Shown: positions 49,835 through 56,587, counted from the first letter of the stretch. The stretch: 64,000 bases of DNA from an uncultured Collinsella sp. (GCA_959026725.1 CAUFMG010000014.1:17670-81669); one strand, 5' to 3'. Notes: generated by a model from the sequence alone, not told the origin. Numbers and translations: made by a program.

Positions 49835-49851
49835 CCGCCCCGATCGCTATG
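49835..49851 (-). repeat. 17-bp leader element, copy 2 (inverted)
   Basis: CATAGCGATCGGGGCGG on the minus strand, identical to copy 1. With copy 1 it encloses the 49270-49810 gene pair. Confidence 0.7.
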
Positions 49852-49873
49852 CAGCTGTCAAGGTAAATAGGGG

Positions 49874-50032
49874 CTAGTAGTACATCCCGCTCGGCGCGGT
49901 CCCCTCGATGGCGCCCGCGACGGCGAGGAGCGCGAGCATCACGACGGCGCACACGACGCTGCGCACGCGCTCGGGAAGCGAGTCCCACCACGCGCCGAGG
50001 CGGCAGCCCGCCTCCCAGACCAGGTCGCCCAT
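49874..50032 (-). CDS. 52-residue membrane protein
   Basis: A polar start (WEAGCRLGAWWDSLPERVRS) and one hydrophobic helix (VVCAVVMLALLAVAGAIEG). ATG overlaps the upstream TGA (TGATG). Part of the lysogeny-module run of tiny membrane proteins. Function unknown. Confidence 0.55.
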   Translation of the reverse strand: MGDLVWEAGCRLGAWWDSLPERVRSVVCAVVMLALLAVAGAIEGTAPSGMYY

Positions 50033-50262
50033 CACGCCACCCGCCTCGGACGTCGCGCCGGCACGCAGTCGGGCGACGGCAGCGCCGGCACCGCGCCGCG
50101 CGCCTTGATGGCGGCGTCGATGTCCTCGCTGCTCACCACCTCGCGCGAGCTGTTGGGGTTGAGCGACGGGTAGCGCGGGATCTCGCCCTGCATGACCATC
50201 GCGCGGAACGTTGTGCTGTCGCAGCAGGCGTACCTCGCGCCCTTGGCTATAGACATCCACAT
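50032..50262 (-). CDS. Excisionase-like helix-turn-helix protein
   Basis: 76 residues. A MerR/Xis-type fold is suggested by GARYACCDSTTFRAMVMQGE, IPRYPSLNPNSSREVVSSED and IDAAIKARG: helix, turn, recognition and wing. The ATG has AAGGAGAAGGCC before it. Its place in the integration/lysogeny region fits a recombination directionality factor. Confidence 0.7.
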   Translation of the reverse strand: MWMSIAKGARYACCDSTTFRAMVMQGEIPRYPSLNPNSSREVVSSEDIDAAIKARGAVPALPSPDCVPARRPRRVA

Positions 50263-50485
50263 GGCCTTCTCCTTTCATTCGTATGAGCCAATCCCTTGCC
50301 GGAGGGCCGCACCAAGAGGCGCAGCCGGAGGGCGCTCCCCCGCCAAAGGGAGCGGTGCCGCCGCCCCGCCAAGTCGGCGGCGGCACCATGTGGGCCGGAA
50401 GTAGGGAGTCCGGCCCCGTCGCGCCGCGGGCCCCGCGGAATGGGGGCGGTACGGAACCCGTGGCGCGACGGGGGCGGGCCCGCCG
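50263..50485. other. Structured GC-rich gap with paired inverted repeats
   Basis: No convincing gene. A perfect 12-bp hairpin (GGTGCCGCCGCC) lies near 50353-50387. A separate 12-bp inverted repeat (CCCCGTCGCGCC ... GGCGCGACGGGG) lies across about 50415-50473. It may be terminators or a structured RNA. Confidence 0.4.
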
Positions 50486-50554
50486 TCAGCGGCGCATGAG
50501 GCCGAGGCCGACGCCGAACAGGAACGCGAAGGAGAGTGCGAGAATGAAACCCAT
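50486..50554 (-). CDS. 22-residue membrane peptide
   Basis: A single hydrophobic helix ending GLMRR. The ribosome site is perfect (AGGAGG, 5 nt, ATG), which is the main evidence for translation. It is divergent from the gene at 50582. Possible toxin or signalling micropeptide; function unknown. Confidence 0.5.
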   Translation of the reverse strand: MGFILALSFAFLFGVGLGLMRR

Positions 50555-50581
50555 GGGAACCTCCTCGGAAGGGAATCGAAG

Positions 50582-51046
50582 ATGAACAAGACGCTCAAAG
50601 CCGCGAAGGAGAACATCGACCTGCTGGTCACCATCGCCGGGGCGGTCGGGTTCGGCTCGGTCGCCGCGATGGCGGAAGACGTGCGCACGATGGTCGCCGA
50701 GCACCCTGCCTCGTGCCTCCTCCTGACCGGCGCCGCCGCCATGCTCGGGTACGCGACCGCGCGCATCGTCGCCGCGAGGAGCGCCTGGGCAAGGCGCCGG
50801 AGGATGGACGACCGCCTCTCCGCCGTATTCCTCTGCATGTCGCGGAGGCGAAAGGCGCTCGTGCGCCAAGCGCTCGACGAGGGCTCCGTCAGCCTCTCCC
50901 CGCTCGATGCCGACGCCCTCGCGCTGTGCGAGCTCGGCATCTTCGGGATGCCGCCAGTCGGATCGGTACTCTCCGCAACCGACTTCTCCGTCCAGCCCGC
51001 GGTGATCCGGGCGATTATCAAACACCGCCCCGAGTGGCTCGCCTAG
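50582..51046 (+). CDS. Membrane protein with cytoplasmic winged-helix-like domain
   Basis: 154 residues. Two hydrophobic helices (about 14-32 and 45-63), an Arg-rich turn (RSAWARRRRMDD), then a helical domain (RKALVRQALDEGSVSLSPLD). The layout fits lysogen-expressed superinfection-immunity proteins, but this is a guess. Ribosome site GGAAGGGAATCGAAG. It overlaps the convergent 50-residue gene at its 3' end. Confidence 0.6.
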   Translation: MNKTLKAAKENIDLLVTIAGAVGFGSVAAMAEDVRTMVAEHPASCLLLTGAAAMLGYATARIVAARSAWARRRRMDDRLSAVFLCMSRRRKALVRQALDEGSVSLSPLDADALALCELGIFGMPPVGSVLSATDFSVQPAVIRAIIKHRPEWLA

Positions 51047-51195
51047 CGCGCCCACAGCGACCCGACCACCCACGCCGCGATGAACGGCAGCGCGGCCGAG
51101 AAGCACACCCGCGCGAGGCCGTATGCCCCCTGCGCGGTGCAAGCCCACCCCGCGGCGTCCATCACGACGGCCGAGGCCAGCAGCGCCCGGGTCAT
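51043..51195 (-). CDS. 50-residue membrane protein
   Basis: Two hydrophobic stretches around a Gly/Tyr turn. ATG 51195 overlaps the stop of the upstream regulator (ATGA), the same coupling used elsewhere in this prophage. Function unknown. Confidence 0.55.
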   Translation of the reverse strand: MTRALLASAVVMDAAGWACTAQGAYGLARVCFSAALPFIAAWVVGSLWAR

Positions 51196-51383
51196 TCCTC
51201 TTCCTCCAGATCCTCCATGGGCACGCCCAGCGCCCTCGCGAGCCGCTTGGCCGCCCCGTACTTCGCGTCGGCTATCCCCCGGCGCTCCCAGTTCCGTACC
51301 GTCGTCTCGGTCACGCCCGCCTTCACCGCGAGCCTGAACTGCGAGAGTCCCGCCTTCTTGCGGAGCCGTCTGATCTCATTCAT
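51192..51383 (-). CDS. XRE-family regulator
   Basis: 63 residues, almost all helix-turn-helix: LRKKAGLSQFRLAVKAGVTE, TTVRNWERRG, then LARALGVPMEDLEEEE. Divergent from the zinc-ribbon gene at 51450; between them CGTAAA (51403-51408) and TTTACG (51427-51432) form an inverted repeat that may be its operator. Confidence 0.75.
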   Translation of the reverse strand: MNEIRRLRKKAGLSQFRLAVKAGVTETTVRNWERRGIADAKYGAAKRLARALGVPMEDLEEEE

Positions 51384-51449
51384 CTCCGTGTCCCCACGAA
51401 CCCGTAAACTCCTTTGCGTTCATCCCTTTACGCGAAAGGAGGTGATTAC

Positions 51450-51632
51450 ATGTCAAAACCGAAGGTCGAACTCAATGAGAGAAACCTGGGCCGCATCTTC
51501 ACCAGCGGAATCGAGCGCGTCATTGCAACCGAGGGCTACGAAGCCCGCTGCCAAGTCTGCGGCCGGAGCTTCACTCTCCGACCGGAATCGATGCGCTGCC
51601 CCCACTGCGGGACGGGCTACCGCACGCGATGA
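51450..51632 (+). CDS. 60-residue zinc-ribbon protein
   Basis: Zinc site from CQVCG and CPHCG. ATG 51450 has an excellent AAAGGAGGTGATTAC ribosome site. It overlaps the end of the convergent gene by 62 bp. Function unknown. Confidence 0.65.
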   Translation: MSKPKVELNERNLGRIFTSGIERVIATEGYEARCQVCGRSFTLRPESMRCPHCGTGYRTR

Positions 51633-51795
51633 GCTCGTAGGTGAGCTCCACCTCACCGAGATCATCGAGGATCTCGGCGGCCGCCTGCAGGTGCTCCGAA
51701 GCCTCCCTCGCCTTCTCCGCGAGCTCCATGGCCTCGGGGCACCTGCCCTCCAATACGAACTCGCCCATCTTCTTGCCTTCCATTTCTTCCCCCAT
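51571..51795 (-). CDS. Small helical protein downstream of Cro-like gene
   Basis: 74 residues (CPEAMELAEKAREASEHLQA, AAEILDDLGEVELTYELIA). It starts two bases after the Cro-like stop. The C-terminal end lies in the convergent overlap. Function unknown. Confidence 0.5.
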   Translation of the reverse strand: MGEEMEGKKMGEFVLEGRCPEAMELAEKAREASEHLQAAAEILDDLGEVELTYELIACGSPSRSGGSASIPVGE

Positions 51796-51797
51796 CC

Positions 51798-52028
51798 CTA
51801 TGCGGCCTCGTCCGTGTTCCAGCCCATCAGGTCGTTGGGCGTGCAGCCGAGGGCCAGCCCCAGCGCCGCGAGGCTCTCGAGCGAAGGCGTCGAGGCCTTC
51901 GCCAGATAGTTGCGGATGCTGTAGACCGACACGCCCGATGCCGCGGAAAGCTCCTCAGCGGTCTTGATGTCGGCGTGAGCCATGAAGATGCGCAAGTTAT
52001 GAGCAAAAGACTCTTTAACGTCCGTCAT
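51798..52028 (-). CDS. Cro-like XRE regulator
   Basis: 76 residues with a helix-turn-helix (IKTAEELSAASGVSVYSIRN, YLAKASTPSLESLAALGLAL) and the ending GCTPNDLMGW that also occurs (GCTPNDLCGW) in the divergent repressor. The ATG follows AAGGAGGTACAC. Its promoter has TTGACA at 52098-52103 (minus strand) with the second operator in the spacer. Confidence 0.8.
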   Translation of the reverse strand: MTDVKESFAHNLRIFMAHADIKTAEELSAASGVSVYSIRNYLAKASTPSLESLAALGLALGCTPNDLMGWNTDEAA

Positions 52029-52051
52029 GTGTACCTCCTTAATCTGAAAAG

Positions 52052-52124
52052 TACGGATTTCGTATCTCGCTAATTAGATTACTACGTATCTCGTACTTGT
52101 CAACAATTAAATACGGATTTCGTA
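52052..52124. promoter_or_regulatory. Three TACG-N5-CGTA operators between cro and repressor genes
   Basis: Palindromes at 52052-52064 (TACGGATTTCGTA), 52083-52095 (TACGTATCTCGTA) and 52112-52124 (TACGGATTTCGTA). Two are identical. Centre spacing is 31 and 29 bp, about three helical turns, allowing cooperative binding. This is the expected genetic switch of the prophage. Confidence 0.85.
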
Positions 52125-52174
52125 CACGTTTATCTAACCTTATTGGTACACTCCTGTCTAAGGAGGTACGTAAT

Positions 52175-52564
52175 ATGAACTTTTCTCTTCGATTGAGGGC
52201 CCTTAGAGAAGCCAAGGGTCTAAAGCAAAACCAGATGCCGGAACTTGTTGGCACGACCGCTCGCATATATGGCTCTTGGGAGCGTGGCGAAACACCGATC
52301 CTCCTTGAGGATGCTTTCAAATGCGCTCAGATACTCGGATGCACGCCTAACGACCTATGTGGATGGCCTCCCGGCCTCAACGACGGCGCCGCCGATAACC
52401 TCGACCCCGAGGAGGGGGAGCTGCTCTACTGCTACCGGCAGAGCACCGAGAAGAGGCGCTCGAAGATCCTGGAGACGGCACGCGACCAGGCCGAGCTGTC
52501 CCAAAATCAGGCTGCAGCGCCTGAAATCGAAGGGCTGGAAGCGGATCAAGTAAGGTCCGCGTAG
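52175..52564 (+). CDS. CI-type prophage repressor (no peptidase domain)
   Basis: 129 residues. The helix-turn-helix (LRALREAKGLKQNQMPELVG, TTARIYGSWERGETPILLED) is followed by a short helical tail (LLYCYRQSTEKRRSKILETA). There is no S24/LexA-type self-cleavage domain, so induction must act by another route. Ribosome site AAGGAGGTACGTAAT. Divergent from Cro and bracketed by the three operators. Confidence 0.82.
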   Translation: MNFSLRLRALREAKGLKQNQMPELVGTTARIYGSWERGETPILLEDAFKCAQILGCTPNDLCGWPPGLNDGAADNLDPEEGELLYCYRQSTEKRRSKILETARDQAELSQNQAAAPEIEGLEADQVRSA

Positions 52565-52573
52565 ACACCCGGA

Positions 52574-52622
52574 CACCAAAACGCCAGCTACTCCCCCATT
52601 TACGTAACCCCACGAAAATGGG
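52574..52622. repeat. 49-bp direct repeat flanking a cargo segment, copy 1
   Basis: Matches 53737-53785 at 45 of 49 positions. It contains an inverted repeat (CCCATTTACGT ... ACGAAAATGGG, one mismatch in this copy). Confidence 0.8.
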
Positions 52623-52708
52623 GCGGATCGGCTTGACCGTGCCGAGGACAACCGGTAATTTGGACAGCGGTATTGACGCGGGTACCCCACGGGGCCCGCG
52701 TCCAAGGA

Positions 52709-52742
52709 AAGGCGGCTGTCCCAAGGGGCAACCGCCTTTTCA
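52709..52742 (+). terminator. Terminator after the repressor gene
   Basis: Stem AAGGCGGCTGTCCC / GGGGCAACCGCCTT followed by TTC, 17 bp before the next plus-strand gene. Confidence 0.6.
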
Positions 52743-52758
52743 TTTAGGAGCACATTTC

Positions 52759-53355
52759 ATGGACAACGCAATTGACGAGCTCATAGCGGAATGCGGGGAA
52801 ATCCTAGCAAACCCCGATTCCTACAACCTCGTGAGCGAGGCCAAGAGAATCGAGTCGGCGCTAGAGACAGTTGTACCCAAGGTCCGCGTGGGCCTGAAGA
52901 TGTTCCGCGCGACGATCGGCGGGCAGTCGTCATACGGGAAGAAAGATGCCGCCGAGGACATACGGCGGCTACAGGCGAAAGCGAAGCTGTACGCCGATGA
53001 CAGGCGCATGAGTTATGAGATTGAAAAGATGAAGTCCTCCACGGCGAGGACAAACGTGAGCGTCGAGCAGCACGCAGACAGCAATGCGACCTCAAGCTCG
53101 AGCTCGACGTCCTCATCTTCCCTGAGGGCATCCGTCGACAACTTGATGGAGACGATCGCTGCGGACCAGGGACTCACTTCGGAAGACAAAGACATGCTCG
53201 CAGCATGCCTCGCTCAGATGGAATTGGCAGCAAAACGTGGCGACCAGGCATCGCTGGCCGACCGCATGATCAAGGGATTGGAGATAGCGAAGAAGGGCGG
53301 TGAACTGGTAGCAGGCATCCTCTCCATCGGAGGGAAGATTGCGGGCTTCCTCTAG
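52759..53355 (+). CDS. Cargo protein with poly-Ser linker, unknown function
   Basis: 198 residues. An N-terminal helical domain (NAIDELIAECGEILANPDSY, VVPKVRVGLKMFRATIGGQS) is joined by a run of Ser/Thr to a C-terminal helical domain ending in an amphipathic, hydrophobic helix (GGELVAGILSIGGKIAGFL). A possible membrane-active effector, for example of an abortive-infection type, but no family was recognised. ATG follows TAGGAG. It lies between two 49-bp direct repeats with the convergent gene at 53352. Confidence 0.6.
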   Translation: MDNAIDELIAECGEILANPDSYNLVSEAKRIESALETVVPKVRVGLKMFRATIGGQSSYGKKDAAEDIRRLQAKAKLYADDRRMSYEIEKMKSSTARTNVSVEQHADSNATSSSSSTSSSSLRASVDNLMETIAADQGLTSEDKDMLAACLAQMELAAKRGDQASLADRMIKGLEIAKKGGELVAGILSIGGKIAGFL

Positions 53356-53642
53356 ACGCCCATGTACCCGATGAGGACCCATTGCCCGGTCTGCGGGCAC
53401 CTCACAGCGCGCACGTCGTACTCGGATGCCAGAGAGTACGCGCACGGCCTGAGCGTCGCAAACGGGACGGGACCCGCGGTGTCGTCCTTCACGCCCAGGG
53501 CGACGACCTTCACGGTGTCCCCGCGCTCCTGCGACACGAGTTCGTACCCCAAGCTCAACGGGATGCCTGTGAGCCCGTCGTAGATCATCGTGTCGAGGGA
53601 ATCGTCCTCGTACGTGTATGCGCCGACGCCGTAGCGAGCCAT
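53352..53642 (-). CDS. Hypothetical cargo protein
   Basis: 96 residues, beta-rich (LSLGYELVSQERGDTVKVVA, then YDVRAVRCPQTGQWVLIGYM). The ribosome site is GGAGGTACCC. Convergent with the 198-residue gene, overlapping its last 4 bases. Function unknown. Confidence 0.6.
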   Translation of the reverse strand: MARYGVGAYTYEDDSLDTMIYDGLTGIPLSLGYELVSQERGDTVKVVALGVKDDTAGPVPFATLRPCAYSLASEYDVRAVRCPQTGQWVLIGYMGV

Positions 53643-53736
53643 GGGTACCTCCAGGAGCGGGAATGGTGTTCATCACGATTATGACCCGCGGCGCGGCTAG
53701 GTTTTTTCGGTTTTTTCTAAAAAACCCAAACGGGTG

Positions 53737-53785
53737 CACCGAAACGCCAGTTACTCCCCCATTTTCGTAACCCAACGAAAATGGG
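53737..53785. repeat. 49-bp direct repeat, copy 2
   Basis: This copy has a perfect 11-bp inverted repeat (CCCATTTTCGT / ACGAAAATGGG) around AACCCA. Confidence 0.8.
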
Positions 53786-53841
53786 CAGGCAGCTGATTAA
53801 GTTGTTGCAGAAAGCGCAACGACTGCTATCAAACGAAGAAA

Positions 53842-53868
53842 CCCCGTGCGGCAATCTTGGCGGATCCG
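53842..53868. repeat. 27-bp direct repeat flanking hicAB, left copy
   Basis: Identical to 54656-54682. It includes CCCCGTGCGG and GGCGGATCCG. Together with the right copy it encloses the HicAB cassette. Confidence 0.85.
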
Positions 53869-53907
53869 TGTGGTCAATTTTAAAACTATAAATACTTGAT
53901 AATTTAT

Positions 53908-53936
53908 TTGATTGCTAACTATCAACTGTTTATAAT
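53908..53936 (+). promoter_or_regulatory. Promoter of hicAB
   Basis: TTGATT (53908-53913), 17-bp spacer, TATAAT (53931-53936), 22 bp before the hicA ATG in an AT-rich block. TTGATA (53896-53901) and TATCAA (53920-53925) form an inverted repeat overlapping the -35 region, a likely HicB operator. Confidence 0.8.
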
Positions 53937-53958
53937 TAAATTGTCGAAAGGAGGAGAG

Positions 53959-54147
53959 ATGCCCAAGGAGCAGGAGCCCGCGCAGGTGCTCAAGCGGTTC
54001 AAGAAGGAGGGTTGGACGCTCTACACCGGCAAGGGCAGCCATGTGGTCGCGCGAAAGGACGGGGTCCAGATCAGCGTGCCCACCTCCAAGAAGGAGATAC
54101 CGATAGGGACGTACCGGAAGATAGCTAAGACGGCGGGGTGGCTCTAG
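53959..54147 (+). CDS. hicA: HicA toxin
   Basis: 62 residues, the dsRBD-like HicA fold with the catalytic histidine in GKGSHVVARKDG and the end 'IPIGTYRKIAKTAGW'. HicA cleaves mRNA. The ATG follows GAAAGGAGGAGAG. HicB starts 26 bp downstream. Confidence 0.9.
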   Translation: MPKEQEPAQVLKRFKKEGWTLYTGKGSHVVARKDGVQISVPTSKKEIPIGTYRKIAKTAGWL

Positions 54148-54173
54148 CCCCGCCCCCTTGGGGGTCGAAAGAT

Positions 54174-54632
54174 ATGAAGACATACGTTTACCAGGCGGTG
54201 CTCACACCCGACGAGGACGGCGGCTACGACGTGGAGTTTCCCTCACTGCCGGGATGCTTCACCTGCGGCGACACGATTGCCGAGGCCGCCGAGCAGTCCG
54301 TGGACGCGGCGAGCACCTACGTGGCCGCGCTCGTGAAGGACGGTCTTGCCGTGCCCGAGCCCGAGTTCATCGAGCCCGCAGACGGCGGGCTCTCCATGAT
54401 GGTCGCCTTCTCCACGGACGAGGGGTACATCGTGGAGGGCGAGACGGTCTCGGCGGCCGAAGCCGCGCGCAGGCTCTCCGTCTCCCCCGGCAGGATCACC
54501 CACATGCTCGACTCGGGGATCCTTACGGGCTACCGCAAGGGCCGCCGCACCTACGTGACCGTGGAGAGCATAGCGGCGCGCCTGACCGACACGCCCCGCT
54601 CGGGCAGGCCCAAGCGCCGCGCAGTCGCGTAG
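54174..54632 (+). CDS. hicB: HicB antitoxin with helix-turn-helix
   Basis: 152 residues. The degenerate RNase H-like HicB domain (YQAVLTPDEDGGYDVEFPSL, PGCFTCGDTIAEAAEQSVDA) neutralises HicA. The C-terminal part is an excisionase-type helix-turn-helix (SAAEAARRLSVSPGRITHML, DSGILTGYRKGRRTYVTVES) that would bind the promoter. The pair probably stabilises the prophage. Confidence 0.9.
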   Translation: MKTYVYQAVLTPDEDGGYDVEFPSLPGCFTCGDTIAEAAEQSVDAASTYVAALVKDGLAVPEPEFIEPADGGLSMMVAFSTDEGYIVEGETVSAAEAARRLSVSPGRITHMLDSGILTGYRKGRRTYVTVESIAARLTDTPRSGRPKRRAVA

Positions 54633-54655
54633 CCGGCCTCAACGCAAACAAAAAG

Positions 54656-54682
54656 CCCCGTGCGGCAATCTTGGCGGATCCG
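54656..54682. repeat. 27-bp direct repeat flanking hicAB, right copy
   Basis: Identical to 53842-53868. Here it forms part of a hairpin (GCCCCGTGCGG with CCGCACGGGGC) just upstream of the second integrase. The left copy has lost the far arm of this hairpin. Confidence 0.85.
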
Positions 54683-54728
54683 CACGGGGCATATGCCCTC
54701 CGGCAAAAGGGAAAGGCAGGACCATTAT

Positions 54729-55968
54729 ATGGCAACCAACGATACTTCAAGGTCAAAACTCGGCTCCAAGCGCGAGGTCGCGCCCGGCAAGTGGGTGATC
54801 CGCGTGCAGGCGGGCTTCCGCGCGGACGGCCACGTGCGCCGCGTGTCGCGCACCGTCCACGGCACCGAGACCGAGGCCGATATCGCCATCGCCCAGCTCG
54901 CCCGCGAGCTCGGCGTATCCCAGGCGGCGCACGCGGGCGTGACGCTCGACATGTACTACTGGGGAGTTTTCCGCAATTCCCCCAGCAACCGCGGCAAGCC
55001 GCGCTCAAAGGCGAGTCTGCGTGAGTACGACGGGGCAGATGGACAACTACATCTCCCCCGTCCTGGGGAGCATCGACATCTCCGAGATAACGCACGACAT
55101 GATGCGAAGCTGCATCGAGCGCTCGGGCGCGCCGGCAAAGACCAAGACGACCCTGCGCGCCGTCATGCGCCGCGCCTACGACGACGGCTGGGTGACGGTG
55201 GAGCCCTTCCGCCGCCGCGTCATCGCGCCCAAGGCCAAGCAGGCGCCCGTGGAGCCGTGGAGCATACCCGAGGCCGCCGAGGCGCTGCGCAGGCTCGCCG
55301 CCAGCGACGACCGCGCAGACCTGGTCATGAACGCCTACCTCATCCTCGGCCTGAGCGGTCTGCGCAAGGAGGAGGCGCTGGCCGTGCGTCCGTGCGACCT
55401 CAAGGTCACCACGACCTACGACTTCGCGACGGGCCAGCCGACCGTCTCGGAATACATCGAGGTATGTCGCGCGTACACGGACGAGGACGGCGTGAAGGAG
55501 ACCAAGAACGCCCATTCCGTGCGCACCGTGCCGGTTTTATTGGCCGGCCGAGAGCGCCTGCACCAAATCATGGACGAGCTGCGCCCAAGCATAACCGTCG
55601 AGGGCGGCACTTCGGTTACGGAGCAGGTGCGGGAGTGGAGCGGGCAGCGCATCGTGAACATGCGCGGCGACAACCTCGTACGCGCGTGGCGGCGCATGTG
55701 CGTACGCCATGACCTGCGGTATATCCCGCCCAAGGCCCTGCGCCACACCTCCGAGACCATCATGGCGGCGACCGAGGTCGACCCCCTGAGCATCATGGAC
55801 CTGCACGGGCATACGGACCTGGGGACAGATTACCGCCATTACATAAAGCCGGGCCTCGCGGAGCGCGAGAAGGCCGCTAGGCAGGTCGGGCGCGCCCTGC
55901 AGATCGTCGAGGGCGGCGGCGCGGACGGCGGTTTTAATGGCACCGGTCGCAGCGCCGAGACGCTCTAA
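54729..55968 (+). pseudogene. int: attR-proximal tyrosine integrase, frameshifted
   Basis: Two reading frames together make one integrase of about 412 residues. The N-terminal arm-binding part (starting at 54729, KWVIRVQAGFRADGHVRR) runs to REYDG. At GGGG (55032-55035) the frame must skip one base to continue QMDNYISPVLGSIDI and the catalytic domain: Arg in LSGLRKEEALAVRP, LRHTSETIMAA (usual first His is Lys), His in MDLHGHTDLG, Tyr in YRHYI. Removing one G restores one frame. This is therefore inactivated, needs a +1 shift, or is a sequencing error. A GTG at 55021 could start the C-terminal part alone. Confidence 0.85.
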
Positions 55969-56003
55969 ATTGCATTTTCTAGGTCCACTACCTGCAAAAT
56001 GCA

Positions 56004-56046
56004 TAAAACGCCCCCTGCCGCGCATAAACGGCAGGGGGCGTAAAAC
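56004..56046 (+). terminator. Terminator after the second integrase
   Basis: A 13-bp perfect stem (ACGCCCCCTGCCG) with an 8-nt loop. AT-rich runs on both sides make it able to work in both directions. Confidence 0.7.
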
Positions 56047-56087
56047 ACGAACGGTAACGGACGGTTATGATTCGGCTTCTCGGTAAA

Positions 56088-56117
56088 CAAAAAAGGTCAG
56101 CGCCGAAGCGCTGACCT
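56088..56117 (-). terminator. Phage-supplied terminator for the tRNA-Lys gene
   Basis: Stem AGGTCAGCGC-TTCG-GCGCTGACCT with a stable UUCG-type loop, then TTTTTT on the minus strand, 10 bp beyond the tRNA end. It replaces the native terminator left at 15156-15184. Confidence 0.85.
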
Positions 56118-56123
56118 GTGCGT

Positions 56124-56174
56124 TCTTTGGTGGGCCGTCAGGGGGTCGAACCCTGGACCTTGGGATTAAGAGTC
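56124..56174. repeat. attR core
   Basis: 51 bp identical to attL (15191-15241). Together with chromosomal bases to 56203 it rebuilds an intact tRNA-Lys gene. Confidence 0.92.
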
Positions 56175-56203
56175 CCCTGCTCTACCAACTGAGCTAACGA
56201 CCC
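56128..56203 (-). tRNA. tRNA-Lys (CTT), prophage target
   Basis: 76 nt with encoded CCA. Acceptor stem GGGTCGT / ACGGCCC, anticodon loop CTCTTAA giving CTT, T-loop GGGTTCGACCCC. It is regenerated by the prophage att core. Confidence 0.97.
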
Positions 56204-56246
56204 AAAGCTAAAGTCCGTTATGGCGGACTTTAGAGGAGATATCGTG

Positions 56247-56322
56247 TGGTGGGCCGTCAGGGGGTCGAACCCTGGACCTTGGGATTAAGAGTCCCCTGCT
56301 CTACCAACTGAGCTAACGACCC
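56247..56322 (-). tRNA. tRNA-Lys (CTT), second copy
   Basis: Same sequence as the first copy including CCA, 43 bp away. A CTAAAGTCCG / CGGACTTTAG hairpin lies between them. The two copies offer alternative integration sites. Confidence 0.97.
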
Positions 56323-56344
56323 GATATCAACACAAAGCAAGAAC

Positions 56345-56422
56345 TGGGGTGGGTAAAGGGACTCGAACCCTCGACCTACGGGACCACAACCCGTCGCTCT
56401 AGCCAACTGAGCTACACCCACC
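56345..56422 (-). tRNA. tRNA-His (GTG)
   Basis: Anticodon loop TTGTGGT. The extra 5' G(-1) facing C73 that is diagnostic of tRNA-His is present, followed by encoded CCA. First gene of the His-Lys-Lys cluster. Confidence 0.97.
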
Positions 56423-56587
56423 GTGTCCTGTGCGCTTCGCGCTCGACTATTATTGCAAGGAACGCCACGCGATGCAAGCCCCAATTTTCAAGAATTTTGA
56501 AAAGAGTTTTTCGAGACCATTTCGAGCAAATCCCACCGGTTTCATAGGAGTAAACTTGCCCCACTGCAAATCCTCGAAAGGACCGTC

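Larger units (their letters stand above)
15191..56174. mobile_element. Siphovirus-type prophage integrated in tRNA-Lys(CTT)
   Basis: Bounded by an identical 51-bp core at 15191-15241 and 56124-56174; the right copy completes an intact tRNA-Lys gene. It contains a full set of packaging, head, tail, lysis, regulation and integration genes plus a diversity-generating retroelement. Head and tail modules appear intact. The tRNA-proximal integrase is frameshifted, but a second intact tyrosine integrase lies at 46424-47617. Long-tailed morphology is inferred from the tape measure, tube, chaperone and connector genes and the lack of a contractile sheath gene. Confidence 0.93.

Noticed and set aside
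55020..55040. Programmed +1 frameshift in the integrase
   Set aside because: No known slippery context or pause codon; a homopolymer indel is simpler.
55021..55968. Stand-alone integrase starting at GTG 55021
   Set aside because: It would lack the arm-binding domain, which is encoded just upstream in a frame one base away; a frameshift explains both better.
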